Source of the DNA: Oscillospiraceae bacterium
GTDB lineage: Bacteria; Bacillota; Clostridia; Oscillospirales; Oscillospiraceae
Direction of reading: 5' to 3'
NCBI GenBank assembly: GCA_017461445.1
Contig: JAFTXW010000005.1
Location: forward strand, 1-64,000
Length of the DNA stretch: 64,000 nucleotides
Part shown: positions 1 to 8,407 of the stretch, one piece after another
Position numbering within the stretch: position 1 is the stretch's first letter
Layout: each line of letters starts with the position of its first letter
The notes under the pieces: model-generated
The model's database searches: none
Told to the model about the DNA's origin: nothing
What the model saw: only the letters and a program-made list of their open reading frames with translations
Program-made: the position numbers and the translations under genes

Positions 1-70
1 TGGCGAGGATGGCGATGACCACAATCAGCTCGACCAGGGTGAAGCCGCCGTTCTTCTTTGTAAATTTCAT
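1..70 (-). CDS. Type IV prepilin-like protein, 5' end only
   Basis: Only the first 23 codons are in the window; the gene continues leftwards. The product begins MKFTKKNGGFTLVELIVVIA, the classic prepilin signal: short basic leader, Gly before Phe, Glu at +5 and a hydrophobic helix. Prepilin peptidase would cut between Gly and Phe and methylate the Phe. The start is fixed by AAGGAGG lying a few bases upstream (complement of 76-82). It could be a major pilin, a minor pilin or a ComG-type pseudopilin; the part that would tell is outside the window. Confidence 0.85.
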   Translation of the reverse strand, partial: MKFTKKNGGFTLVELIVVIAILA

Positions 71-167
71 ATTTATCCTCCTTGTATTCGGGCGTTTTGC
101 CCTGTTTTTACCCCAATATTCAAACTTTTTTAACAATCCAAACACCTATTTCTGCGATAGAACGCCA

Positions 168-196
168 AAACCCGCTGCAGCGCAGCGGGTTTTTAG
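168..196. terminator. Bidirectional hairpin terminator
   Basis: CCCGCTGC-AGC-GCAGCGGG is a perfect 8-bp stem with A4 on the left and T5 on the right, so it could end transcription in either direction. It separates the minus-strand pilin gene from the plus-strand PqqD operon. On the minus strand it lies in the pilin leader, so it might also be an attenuator. Confidence 0.55.
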
Positions 197-282
197 AATC
201 TGACGGCGGAGGCTGACGGCGAATAGAAATTTTTGAGCTTCAAAAACACGGTGCTTTTTCTGACACAAATCCACATCTGGTA

Positions 283-311
283 GTGACATTTTGGCTTCAA
301 TGTGCTATAAT
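283..311 (+). promoter_or_regulatory. Promoter of the PqqD/peptidase/ABC operon
   Basis: GTGACA (283-288) and TATAAT (306-311) are 17 bp apart. TGTGC just before the -10 matches the Gram-positive extended -10 (TRTGn). The leader to the first gene is about 50 nt. Confidence 0.7.
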
Positions 312-369
312 ACTTTTAACTATGTCTGCAAGAATCGACATAAGAATTTAGGTTTGCGAGGAAATGTAC

Positions 370-630
370 ATGAAGATCAAAGACGGATTCCTGCTGCGGA
401 AGGTGGCGGGGCAGATGGTGGTTCTGCCTACCGGGGACGAACTGGACCTGAACATGATGATCACCCTGAACGACACCGGCGCGTTCCTTTGGGAGCGGCT
501 GCAGGCGGAGACGAACGAGGATGCCCTGGTGGCGGCTCTGCTGGGAGAGTATGATGTGGACGAGACCACCGCGCGGCGGTGCGTCCGGGATTTTGTAAAG
601 AAGCTGGATGACAATGAGTTCCTTGCCTGA
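370..630 (+). CDS. PqqD-family peptide-binding protein
   Basis: A small (86 aa) PqqD-like domain. It starts with a beta-strand region, KIKDGFLLRKVAG, contains the typical LNDTGAFLWERL helix, and ends in an acidic helical part with FVKKLDDNEFLA. Proteins of this family bind the leader of a ribosomal peptide precursor and hand it to a modifying enzyme. The ATG at 370 is preferred over the in-frame ATG at 364 because the GCGAGG ribosome site (356-361) is 8 nt from 370 but only 2 nt from 364. It overlaps the next gene by 23 nt, so the two are probably translationally coupled. No precursor or modifying enzyme lies beside it; the nearest candidate peptide is at 20082. Confidence 0.8.
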   Translation: MKIKDGFLLRKVAGQMVVLPTGDELDLNMMITLNDTGAFLWERLQAETNEDALVAALLGEYDVDETTARRCVRDFVKKLDDNEFLA

Positions 631-1078
631 GCGCATCATCCTGGAGGACGAGCTGCTGCCCCTGCTCCGGGAGCGGCTGGCTGCGGGGCAGACCATCCGG
701 TATTTGCCCTTCCGGGGTGTCAGCATGCTGCCCATGCTGCGGCAGGGGAAGGACGCGGTGGAGCTGGCTCCGTTGCCTGAACGGCTGAGCAAGTATGATC
801 TGCCCGTTTACCAATACCCCAGCGGGAAGGTGGTCATGCACCGGGTGGTGGACGTGAAGGACGACCACTACGTCTGCCTTGGGGACAACACCTATGAATA
901 TGAGCACATTTGCCCGGAACAGCTGATCGGGGTGGTCAGTGCCTTCAAGCGGGGCGAGAAGCGGATCAACGTGGACGCGCCGGGCTACCGGCTGTACTGC
1001 CGGGTGTGGGTGGCGATATTTCCCCTGCGGAAATTGCTCAAGCGCGCCAAAGGCTGGCTGCGGAGGCATTGGAAATGA
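608..1078 (+). CDS. S26 signal-peptidase-like protein (S24/S26 family)
   Basis: A 156-residue protein with the serine-peptidase motif RGVSMLPML (Ser nucleophile around residue 40), a later VVMHRVV where bacterial type I enzymes have the Lys general base, and a CLGDN box. His in place of Lys is characteristic of SipW/ER-type signal peptidases (family knowledge). There is no clear N-terminal membrane anchor; the basic C-terminus with FPLRKLLKRAKGWLRR could bind the membrane. In peptide clusters such proteins are thought to mature or remove leaders. The stop overlaps the ABC gene start (ATGA). A second ATG at 614 is possible. Confidence 0.7.
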   Translation: MTMSSLPERIILEDELLPLLRERLAAGQTIRYLPFRGVSMLPMLRQGKDAVELAPLPERLSKYDLPVYQYPSGKVVMHRVVDVKDDHYVCLGDNTYEYEHICPEQLIGVVSAFKRGEKRINVDAPGYRLYCRVWVAIFPLRKLLKRAKGWLRRHWK

Positions 1079-2754
1079 AGAAACGCCCCTTGATTTGGAT
1101 AATGAAGCAGATCCGCAGGCGTGTGCCGGCGATCCTGGTGATGACCGCCGCCCAGGTGGGCCACGCGCTGTTCTCTGTGTTTTTCGCCCTGGGCACCCGG
1201 GGCGTGATCGACAGCGCGGAGGCGGGGGATCCCCAGGCGTTTTTGCAGGCCTGCGGAAAACAGGCGGGGATCATTGCCGGTATTCTGATCTGCCTGACGG
1301 TGCTGCGGCACCTGCGGGACCGGCTCCGGGCCGATCTGGAACGGGATTGGAAAAAGCGTCTGCTCCACGGTCTGCTCCACGGCGATTATGCCGCCGTTTC
1401 CGGCTACCACAGCGCGGAGCTCCTGAACCGGCTGAACAATGATGTGAACAAGGTCAACGAGGGCGTACTGAATATTCTGCCCAGCTTCGCTGCCATGGCT
1501 ACCCGTCTGGTGGCTGCCGTGCTGGTGCTGGGCGTTATGGACGCGAAGTTTACGGCTCTGATCGCCTTACTGGGCGGCGTGGTGGTGTTTGCCACGGCTC
1601 TGATGCGGCGGAAACTGAAGGAGCTGAACAAACAGGTCAGCGAGCACGACGGAAAAGTTTCCGGTTTCTTACAGGAAACTATGGAAAAGCTACTGATGGT
1701 GCAGACCATGGATGTGTCTGACGAGGTGGAGAGCCGGGCGGAGGTTCTGCTGTCCGACCGCTATGCCATCCAGCGCAAGCGGAAGAATGTTTCCCTGCTG
1801 ACCAATACGGGTGTCAGCCTCATGTCTTATGGTGCGGGGTTCCTGGCCCTGGGCTGGTGCGCATGGCGGATGCTGAACGGACAGATGACCTTTGGCTTCC
1901 TGACGGCGGTGACCCAGTTGGTGAACCAGCTGCAGACGCCCTTTGTGAATCTCTCCGGTGTGCTTCCTCAGTATGTGGCTATGCTGGCTTCGGCGGAACG
2001 GCTCATGGAGCTGGAAGCCATCCAGGGCGAGCCTGCCCCTGCGGGGGAGGAGCCGGAAAGCATGTACCGGCGGATGGACGCCATCTGCGCCGAAAATCTA
2101 AGCTTTTCCTACGACCGCGATCGGGTGTTGGAAAAGGTGTCCTTCTCTCTGCCCAAGGGGGCCTTCGCGGTAATCACCGGGCCTTCCGGCATCGGCAAGA
2201 GCACCCTCTTAAAGCTGCTGCTGGGAGTATTTCGCCCGGAAGACGGCAGGCTGTGCCTGCGGGGGGACGGATGTGATATTACCCTGGATCGGAGCACCCG
2301 GCGGCTGTTTGCCTATGTGCCCCAGGGGAACCTGCTGCTCAGCGGCACCCTGCGGGAGAATCTGACCATCGTGTCGCCCCAGGCAAGCGCGGCGGAAATT
2401 CAGCAGGCGGTACATATCAGCTGCATGGACGAGTTCCTGCCCCAGCTGCCCCTGGGACTGGATACGCCCCTGGGCGAAAGCGGCGCGGGCCTCTCCGAGG
2501 GCCAGGCCCAGCGGCTGGCCATTGCCCGGGCGGTACTGGGCGGCGCGCCCGTGCTGCTGCTGGACGAATGCACCTCTGCCTTGGATGCGGAGACTGAGCA
2601 GAAGGTTTTGCGGCGCATTCGTGCCCTGCCGGGAAGGACTTGTATCGCCGTCACCCACCGCCCCGCAGCCCTGGCCCTGGCGGACTGGCAGCTGGAAGTT
2701 GAGCCGGGCACCATCCGCTGCAGCAAGCTGGCCCATACGGGCGGCGGGGTGTGA
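1075..2754 (+). CDS. ABC exporter, membrane domain fused to ATPase
   Basis: A 559-residue half-transporter. About 300 N-terminal residues carry hydrophobic helices of an exporter-type membrane domain. The ATPase has Walker A GPSGIGKST (about 368), Q-loop AYVPQGN, signature LSEGQ (about 472), Walker B LLLDECTSALD and H-loop THR. The signature is LSEGQ rather than LSGGQ. No N-terminal C39 cysteine protease is present, so leader removal, if it happens, would fall to the peptidase just upstream. The ATG at 1075 overlaps the upstream stop; an in-frame start at 910 would read through the middle of the peptidase gene and is rejected. The likely cargo is a modified peptide, inferred from the neighbours. 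Confidence 0.85.
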   Translation: MKKRPLIWIMKQIRRRVPAILVMTAAQVGHALFSVFFALGTRGVIDSAEAGDPQAFLQACGKQAGIIAGILICLTVLRHLRDRLRADLERDWKKRLLHGLLHGDYAAVSGYHSAELLNRLNNDVNKVNEGVLNILPSFAAMATRLVAAVLVLGVMDAKFTALIALLGGVVVFATALMRRKLKELNKQVSEHDGKVSGFLQETMEKLLMVQTMDVSDEVESRAEVLLSDRYAIQRKRKNVSLLTNTGVSLMSYGAGFLALGWCAWRMLNGQMTFGFLTAVTQLVNQLQTPFVNLSGVLPQYVAMLASAERLMELEAIQGEPAPAGEEPESMYRRMDAICAENLSFSYDRDRVLEKVSFSLPKGAFAVITGPSGIGKSTLLKLLLGVFRPEDGRLCLRGDGCDITLDRSTRRLFAYVPQGNLLLSGTLRENLTIVSPQASAAEIQQAVHISCMDEFLPQLPLGLDTPLGESGAGLSEGQAQRLAIARAVLGGAPVLLLDECTSALDAETEQKVLRRIRALPGRTCIAVTHRPAALALADWQLEVEPGTIRCSKLAHTGGGV

Positions 2755-2765
2755 AGGAATGCAAA

Positions 2766-2793
2766 AAACGGGTCTCCGAATGGAGACCCGTTG
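2766..2793. terminator. Hairpin after the ABC exporter gene
   Basis: AACGGGTCTCC-GAAT-GGAGACCCGTT is a perfect 11-bp stem. The U-run is poor on the plus strand (TTGTG) but a run of T follows it on the minus strand, so plus-strand termination is likely but imperfect. Confidence 0.5.
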
Positions 2794-2821
2794 TGCAAAA
2801 AATTAAGTTTATAGGGCAAAT

Positions 2822-2861
2822 GTGAAAAAAGTATTAAGTTCCCGTAAAAAAAGCATTAAGT
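2822..2861 (+). promoter_or_regulatory. Tandem 18-bp direct repeat upstream of the polysaccharide promoter
   Basis: GTGAAAAAAGTATTAAGT (2822-2839) and GTAAAAAAAGCATTAAGT (2844-2861) agree at 16 of 18 bases and repeat every 22 bp, two helical turns. They end about 35 bp before the -35 box. This is a good shape for a dimeric activator such as a LytTR or OmpR-type regulator; the binding protein is unknown. Confidence 0.45.
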
Positions 2862-2895
2862 ATTTGGTTTTCCGACTGTTTTGGCTGTGTTGCTG

Positions 2896-2924
2896 TTGCA
2901 AAGAAAGGCAAAATGTGTTAAAAT
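2896..2924 (+). promoter_or_regulatory. Promoter of the polysaccharide operon
   Basis: TTGCAA (2896-2901), a 17-bp spacer ending in TGTGT (extended -10), then TAAAAT (2919-2924). The leader to the first gene is about 80 nt and ends in an AGAAGGAG ribosome site. Confidence 0.7.
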
Positions 2925-3011
2925 ACTCCGAAAAGCCCGGGGGCTCGCAGAGAGCGGCGTGCCGGACATACAAAATTCCGGTGGGAAGTTGCTCCCAGAA
3001 GGAGAACGCAG

Positions 3012-3695
3012 ATGAATGCAGTGGAAATAAAAGAATCGGTGCCAAGCCGTGTGGCAACGCTGGAACGGGATACTGTCCTGCATGATGCCAGGGGGTACTG
3101 GATGCTCAGGCGGGTACAGGATGTGCTCCTGTCTGCTGCGGCATTGCTGGTGCTGTGGCCCTTTATGCTGGTGGTGGCCCTTATCATCGTGCTGGACAGT
3201 CCCGGGGCGGGGCCGATCTTTGCCCAGACCCGTATCGGCCGGGACGGCAAGCCCTTTACCTTCTATAAATTCCGCTCCATGTGTCCCGACGCAGAGGAAA
3301 AGCTGGAAGAATTGCTGAAGCACAACGAGATGGAGGGGCCGGTCTTCAAGATTAAGGACGATCCCCGGATCACCCGGGTGGGAAAATTCATCCGCAAGAC
3401 CAGCATTGACGAGCTGCCCCAGCTTTGGAACGTGCTGCGGGGGGAAATGAGCATCGTGGGCCCCCGTCCCGGTATCCCCCGGGAGGTGGAGCAGTACGAC
3501 GAATACGCCAAGCAGCGTCTTTTGGTCACCCCCGGCCTTACCTGCTTCTGGCAGATCCAGCCTAACCGCAACAGCCTGACCTTCGACGAGTGGGTGGAGC
3601 TGGATGTCAAATACATAAAAGAGCGCAGCTTTCGGACGGATTGGAAGATCATTTTCAAGACCTTTGGGGCTGTGTTGGGGATGAATGGGGAATAG
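3012..3695 (+). CDS. Undecaprenyl-phosphate sugar phosphotransferase (priming)
   Basis: A 227-residue bacterial sugar transferase of the WbaP/EpsL type. It moves a sugar-1-phosphate from a nucleotide sugar onto undecaprenyl phosphate and so starts repeat-unit synthesis at the inner face of the membrane. Visible are one hydrophobic segment (about 35-60), YKFRSM, and the conserved DELPQLWNVLRGEMSIVGPRP-type block (about 133-153) with the catalytic Asp-Glu region. The length is typical of the short single-helix form. It is first in a long operon of overlapping genes. The sugar cannot be read from the sequence. Confidence 0.9.
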   Translation: MNAVEIKESVPSRVATLERDTVLHDARGYWMLRRVQDVLLSAAALLVLWPFMLVVALIIVLDSPGAGPIFAQTRIGRDGKPFTFYKFRSMCPDAEEKLEELLKHNEMEGPVFKIKDDPRITRVGKFIRKTSIDELPQLWNVLRGEMSIVGPRPGIPREVEQYDEYAKQRLLVTPGLTCFWQIQPNRNSLTFDEWVELDVKYIKERSFRTDWKIIFKTFGAVLGMNGE

Positions 3696-3697
3696 AA

Positions 3698-4813
3698 TTG
3701 AGAATTTCGATGTTCGGTCAAAAGCGTATCCCTTCCCGGGAGGGGGGCGTGGAGATCGTGGTGGAAGAATTGAGCACCCGGATGGTGGGGCTGGGCCATG
3801 AAGTGGTCTGCTACAACCGGGGCGGGCACCATGTCAGCGGTGCGGAGTTTGATGCGGAAGCGCGGGAAACGCTGAACGGCGTTCGGGTGAAAACGGTTCC
3901 TACGATCGATAAAAAAGGGCTGGCGGCGGTGACCTCCAGCTTCTTTGCGGCGATCCGTACGGCGTTCAGCAATGCCGACGTGGTGCATATCCACGCGGAG
4001 GGGCCGGCGTTTATGAGCTGGCTGCCGAAGCTGTTTGGCAAAAAGGTGATCGTGACAGTTCATGGCCTGGACTGGCAGCGGGAAAAGTGGAAGCGTGGAT
4101 TTGGCGCGAAATATATCCACATGGGTGAAAAAATGGCAGTCCGTTTTGCGGACGAGATCATCGTGCTAAGCCGGAATGTGCAGGAATATTTCAAAGAAAC
4201 CTATGGCCGGGAAACGGTTTATATTCCCAATGGTGTCAGTGTGCCTGAAAGGGCAGAGGCAGATTTAATTTTACGGCAATTCGGTCTGGAAAAGGACGGA
4301 TATCTTCTGTTTCTGGGACGGCTGGTGCCGGAAAAGGGTGTTCATTATCTGATCCAAGCCTTTAAAAATGTAAAGACAGATAAAAAACTGGTCATTGCCG
4401 GCGGAAGCTCAGACTCGGAGGAATATGCCGCCCAGCTGAAGGCCATGGCAGCAGGGGACGAGAGGATCCTGTTTACCGGCTTTGTTCAGGGACAGGTGCT
4501 GGAGGAGCTGTACAGCAACGCTTATGTTTATGTGCTTCCGTCCGATGTGGAGGGGATGCCCCTGAGCCTGCTGGAGGCTATGAGCTATGGAGACTGCTGC
4601 GTGGTGTCGGATATCCCGGAATGTGCGGAAGTGGTGGAGGAATATGCCGCCCTGTTTGAAAAAGGAAACATTCTTGCCCTTGGAAATCTGCTGCAAATCT
4701 TGTGCGATGATTCCCGGCGGGTAAGTGAATATAAAAAGAACGCCCAGGTGTACATCTGCGGGAAGTACAGCTGGGACGATGTGACAAAGAAAACCTTGGA
4801 GCTGTATCAATGA
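3698..4813 (+). CDS. GT4-type glycosyltransferase with DUF1972-like N-terminus
   Basis: A cytoplasmic GT-B fold glycosyltransferase of 371 residues. The N-terminus, RISMFGQKRIPSREGGVEI, matches the pattern of DUF1972/GT4 enzymes of capsule and O-antigen loci. The C-terminal half has LFLGRLVPEKGVHYLI and the nucleotide-sugar site EGMPLSLLEAM. TTG at 3698 is chosen as start: it keeps the RIS strand that the family needs and has GGGGAA at a suitable distance; ATG at 3710 is the alternative. It follows the priming transferase by 2 nt and overlaps the next gene by 4, so it probably adds an early sugar. Confidence 0.85.
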   Translation: MRISMFGQKRIPSREGGVEIVVEELSTRMVGLGHEVVCYNRGGHHVSGAEFDAEARETLNGVRVKTVPTIDKKGLAAVTSSFFAAIRTAFSNADVVHIHAEGPAFMSWLPKLFGKKVIVTVHGLDWQREKWKRGFGAKYIHMGEKMAVRFADEIIVLSRNVQEYFKETYGRETVYIPNGVSVPERAEADLILRQFGLEKDGYLLFLGRLVPEKGVHYLIQAFKNVKTDKKLVIAGGSSDSEEYAAQLKAMAAGDERILFTGFVQGQVLEELYSNAYVYVLPSDVEGMPLSLLEAMSYGDCCVVSDIPECAEVVEEYAALFEKGNILALGNLLQILCDDSRRVSEYKKNAQVYICGKYSWDDVTKKTLELYQ

Positions 4814-6018
4814 AGATTTTGATGGTGAATAAGTTTCTGTATCCCAAGGGCGGGGCAGAGACGTATGTGTTTAAACTGGGCGCCCAGCTGGAGGCAGAGG
4901 GCCATGAGGTGCAGTATTTCGGCATGGAGCACGAAGGCCGCATCGTCGGCAACCGGGTGAATGCCTATACCGGCAGCATGGATTTTCACGGCGGCTCCAA
5001 GCTGGCGAAGCTGACCTATCCCATTAAAACCATCTATTCCTCCGAAGCGCGAAAGAAGATCCGCCTGGTGCTGGATGACTTCCGGCCCGACGTGTGCCAC
5101 CTGAACAATTTCAACTACCAGCTGACCCCCAGCATCATTCTGGAAATCAGAAAGTGGGAACGCCAGACGGGGCATAAATGCAAGGTCCTCTATACAGCCC
5201 ACGACGGCCAGCTGGTCTGCCCCAACCACATGATGAAGAACCCAAACACCAACGCCATTTGCGAAAAATGCCTGGGCGGTCATTTCTGGAACTGCACCAG
5301 GGGAAGATGCATCCATGGTTCCCTGGCGAAAAGCGTCATCGGCTCTCTGGAGGGCTATTTCTGGAAGTGGATGGGTGTCTATAAGCAGATCGATACCATC
5401 ATCTGCCCCTCCCGCTTTATGAAAACCAAGCTGGACACCGACCCGGTCCTGGCGGAGCGGACGGTGGTGCTGCACAACTTCGTGGACAAGGTGGAGCGGA
5501 AAGAGGTTGAAAAGAAGGACTATGTCCTGTACTTCGGCCGCTACTCCCAGGAAAAGGGCATCGCCACCCTGGTTCAGGCAGCGAAGGAACTGCCGGAGAT
5601 CCCCTTCATCTTCGCCGGCTCCGGCCCCTTGGCACACCTGCTGGAGGGCGTTCCCAATATCAAAAACGTAGGCTTCCAGACAGGCAAAGCCCTGGAAACC
5701 TTGATCCGGGAGGCGCGTTTTGTGGTTTGTCCCTCTGAGTGCTATGAAGCTTTTGGCCTTACTGTAGCGGAATCAATTTCGTTTGGCACCCCGGTTTTAG
5801 GAGCTGGAATTGGCGGGATATTGGAATTAATTCGGGCTGGAGAGACTGGGGAATTGTATGAGAGTGGAAATATTCAAGAGTTAGTGCGTAGTATTTCAAA
5901 GCTCTGGAATGATAACAATCAGTTGCTTCATCTTTATTCAAACTGTAATAGTAACGAATTTAAAGTTATTTCATGGTATCAAGAGGAAATAGCGAGTATG
6001 TATGGATTTACAACATAA
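4810..6018 (+). CDS. GT4 glycosyltransferase with Cys-rich insert
   Basis: A 402-residue GT-B enzyme. It starts MKILMVNKFLYPKGGAET, carries a Cys-rich insert around 137-165 (CPN, CEKC and two further Cys), and has YFGRYSQEKGI plus the donor site PSECYEAFGLTVAES (about 307). The insert is seen in a subset of GT4 enzymes and may bind a metal (inference). Base composition changes sharply near position 5745, just after the donor motif: the last 90 or so codons are AT-rich and continue into the AT-rich wzy gene. The 3' end therefore probably came in with the wzy block. Confidence 0.85.
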   Translation: MKILMVNKFLYPKGGAETYVFKLGAQLEAEGHEVQYFGMEHEGRIVGNRVNAYTGSMDFHGGSKLAKLTYPIKTIYSSEARKKIRLVLDDFRPDVCHLNNFNYQLTPSIILEIRKWERQTGHKCKVLYTAHDGQLVCPNHMMKNPNTNAICEKCLGGHFWNCTRGRCIHGSLAKSVIGSLEGYFWKWMGVYKQIDTIICPSRFMKTKLDTDPVLAERTVVLHNFVDKVERKEVEKKDYVLYFGRYSQEKGIATLVQAAKELPEIPFIFAGSGPLAHLLEGVPNIKNVGFQTGKALETLIREARFVVCPSECYEAFGLTVAESISFGTPVLGAGIGGILELIRAGETGELYESGNIQELVRSISKLWNDNNQLLHLYSNCNSNEFKVISWYQEEIASMYGFTT

Positions 6019-6060
6019 GCTTATGTGAGCACAGAATCGGATTGTTGGTGGAGAAGCAAT

Positions 6061-7161
6061 ATGAGGTTGAGAGTAAAACTTTTTGATATCTTTATTTTTT
6101 TGATTACTCTACTAAAAAGTTTAGGTGCCCGAGCAGAAGACCCGGTATATGTAATCGCATTTATCATCGGATGTTTTTCGATACTGATAAAAATGTTGCG
6201 TGAGCAATTTACTAGACATGAGCTTATTTCCGTGATTTTTATAATTATTGTTGGAACTGCTGATTTTATTTTGGGTAATGCTACAACCGTCCTCTTTACT
6301 GCGATTGCAATCTGCGGTACGAAGAATATAGATAAATCGCATGTTGTTCGAATTGTGTTCTGGACAAGATTGATAGCATTTTTCGCTTTGATTTCCTTGT
6401 CTGCCTTTGGAATTATCGAAAATGAGGTGGTTCAAGTTTATCGAAATGATGTGGCGATTAACCGCTATATGTTGGGTCATGATCATCCTAATATGGCACA
6501 TATGTCATTTGCGATTATTGTAGTATTGATGCTCTATTTGTATGGAGAAAAAATGAGACTACTACATTATTGCGCATTATTAATCTGCAATTTGGTGCTA
6601 TATAAATTTACATATTCAAGAACAGGGGTTTTGCTTATATTAGTAAGTATTCTTTTTGATGCTGGGGTAAAAAATTTTCAGATACAAAAATTGTCGATGC
6701 GTCTACTTAAGAATTTGTATATATGGGAATTTGTTCTCACTTTATTTGTTGCGCTAGCCTACGGTAGAATTGAGTTGTTGGATGGGCTTAATAAAATGCT
6801 GACTGGAAGAGTGTGGTATATGCATACTCTGCTTACGAACTTTGCGCCTCCAATTTTTGGAAGCATGGAATATAATCAATACGTCAATATTGACAATGGG
6901 TATATATCTTTGCTATATCAGGGCGGCATACTAGCATTTGTTTGGTTTTCGTATTATGTTATAACGCTGATGAAAAAACTGTATGTTGAAAATCGCGTTC
7001 GAGATTTTTTCCTAGTAATTAATTTTATCGTATATAGTTTTACAGAGAGCTTTTTCCCTGCGATATCCATAAATATATCTTTGCTTTTTTTAGGAGAAGT
7101 AATTTTTCAAATAAAGCCAAAGAAATATATGCCACAGTATGTAAATAAGAAAGTATTTTGA
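6061..7161 (+). CDS. wzy: O-antigen/capsule polymerase, Wzy-like
   Basis: A 366-residue protein made almost wholly of hydrophobic helices (about ten) with a larger hydrophilic loop in the second half, the usual look of Wzy polymerases that join lipid-linked repeat units outside the membrane. Local motifs include HDHPNMAHM and YSRTGVLLIL. Wzy proteins share little sequence, so the call rests on topology, size and position in the operon. The ATG at 6061 with GGTGGAG upstream is preferred over the longer frame. The gene is strongly AT-rich compared with both neighbours, as is common for serotype-specific polymerases acquired by transfer. Confidence 0.75.
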   Translation: MRLRVKLFDIFIFLITLLKSLGARAEDPVYVIAFIIGCFSILIKMLREQFTRHELISVIFIIIVGTADFILGNATTVLFTAIAICGTKNIDKSHVVRIVFWTRLIAFFALISLSAFGIIENEVVQVYRNDVAINRYMLGHDHPNMAHMSFAIIVVLMLYLYGEKMRLLHYCALLICNLVLYKFTYSRTGVLLILVSILFDAGVKNFQIQKLSMRLLKNLYIWEFVLTLFVALAYGRIELLDGLNKMLTGRVWYMHTLLTNFAPPIFGSMEYNQYVNIDNGYISLLYQGGILAFVWFSYYVITLMKKLYVENRVRDFFLVINFIVYSFTESFFPAISINISLLFLGEVIFQIKPKKYMPQYVNKKVF

Positions 7162-7228
7162 AGCGGAGATACTCCAAGTAGTTCGGATTTCTGCTGTTTA
7201 ATTTGTATATTAGAAGAGAGTGTGCAAT

Positions 7229-8407
7229 ATGTCCCCAAAACTAAACGGCACCGTAATCGTAACCTATCGTTGCAATGCCCGGTGCAATATGTGCAATCGA
7301 TACAAGGCGCCTTCCCGGCCGGAGGAGGAGATCTCCCTTGAGACGATTCGCAAGCTGCCCCCGATGTATTTTACCAACATCACCGGCGGCGAGCCCTTTA
7401 TCCGTACCGATCTGAAGGAGATCGTCCGGGAGCTGTACAAGAAGAGCGACCGGATCGTCATCTCTACCAACGGCTTCTTTACGGATCGGATCGTGGACCT
7501 GTGCAGGGAGTTCCCCAATGTGGGCATCCGCATCTCCATCGAGGGCCTGGAGCAGACCAACAATGAGATTCGGGGTCTGGAGGATGGCTTCAACCGGGGC
7601 TACACCACCCTGAAAAACCTGCGGGAAATGGGCATGAAGGACGTGGGCTTCGGCATGACCGTTCAGGACCGAAATGCCCCCGACCTGGTGCCCCTGTACC
7701 AGATCTCCAACGAGATGGGTATGGAGTTTGCCACCGCATCCCTGCACAACAGCTTCTATTTCGTGGAATCCAAAAACATCATCCACGACCGTCCCATGGT
7801 GGCCCAGAACTTCGAGAATCTGGTCAACAAGCTGCTGAAATCCAACAGCCCCAAGAAGTGGATGCGAGCCTATTTCAACCACGGCCTGATCAATTACATT
7901 TACGGCCAGAAGCGGCTGCTGCCCTGCGACATGAGCTTCGACACCTTCTTCATCGATCCCTACGGCGACGTGATGCCCTGCAACGGCACCAAGGACAAGG
8001 AGGTCATGGGCAACCTGAACGACCAGACTTGGGACGAGCTGTGGAACAGCCCGGAAGCCGAAGCTGTCCGCAAAAAGGTCCGCTGTTGCGACCGTAACTG
8101 CTGGATGATCGGCTCCGTGTCCCCCGCCATGCACAAATACATCTGGGTGCCCGGCATCTGGGTGGTCTGGCATAAATTCAAGGCCCTGATTATGAAGAAG
8201 CCTTATTCCATGTATGAGAATAAGATCGTAAGAGACTACCGGGATGGGAAGGTTACGAAGGCGGAACTGGATCGGTGTTCGACGTGCAATCTGTGCGGTG
8301 TGACGAATGACGGATTGTCTGATGCTTCCAGAGAGCAGTTGAAGCATAAAACCGGAGAGGAAATCGTGGATGCCGATATTGCGGCGCAAATAGATGTAAG
8401 CGTATGA
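7229..8407 (+). CDS. Radical SAM enzyme with C-terminal Cys clusters, in the polysaccharide operon
   Basis: A 392-residue radical SAM protein. Cys15, Cys19 and Cys22 (CNARCNMC) would bind the SAM [4Fe-4S] cluster; NITGGEPFIR is the SAM-binding GGEP strand. The C-terminal half has DPYGDVMPCNGT and further Cys (CCDRNC, CSTCNLCG), typical of SPASM/twitch-type extra clusters. The ATG at 7229 has AGAAGAGAG at a good distance; GTG at 7220 is an alternative. The GC-rich gene sits between two AT-rich ones and overlaps the next glycosyltransferase by 4 nt. Its substrate is unknown; position suggests a sugar or sugar-carrier modification rather than a peptide. Confidence 0.8.
   Translation: MSPKLNGTVIVTYRCNARCNMCNRYKAPSRPEEEISLETIRKLPPMYFTNITGGEPFIRTDLKEIVRELYKKSDRIVISTNGFFTDRIVDLCREFPNVGIRISIEGLEQTNNEIRGLEDGFNRGYTTLKNLREMGMKDVGFGMTVQDRNAPDLVPLYQISNEMGMEFATASLHNSFYFVESKNIIHDRPMVAQNFENLVNKLLKSNSPKKWMRAYFNHGLINYIYGQKRLLPCDMSFDTFFIDPYGDVMPCNGTKDKEVMGNLNDQTWDELWNSPEAEAVRKKVRCCDRNCWMIGSVSPAMHKYIWVPGIWVVWHKFKALIMKKPYSMYENKIVRDYRDGKVTKAELDRCSTCNLCGVTNDGLSDASREQLKHKTGEEIVDADIAAQIDVSV

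Noticed and set aside
910..1074. N-terminal extension of the ABC exporter frame
   Set aside because: It overlaps the peptidase gene fully and encodes a low-quality Arg/Gly/Ala-rich sequence; ATG 1075 with stop-start overlap is the natural start.
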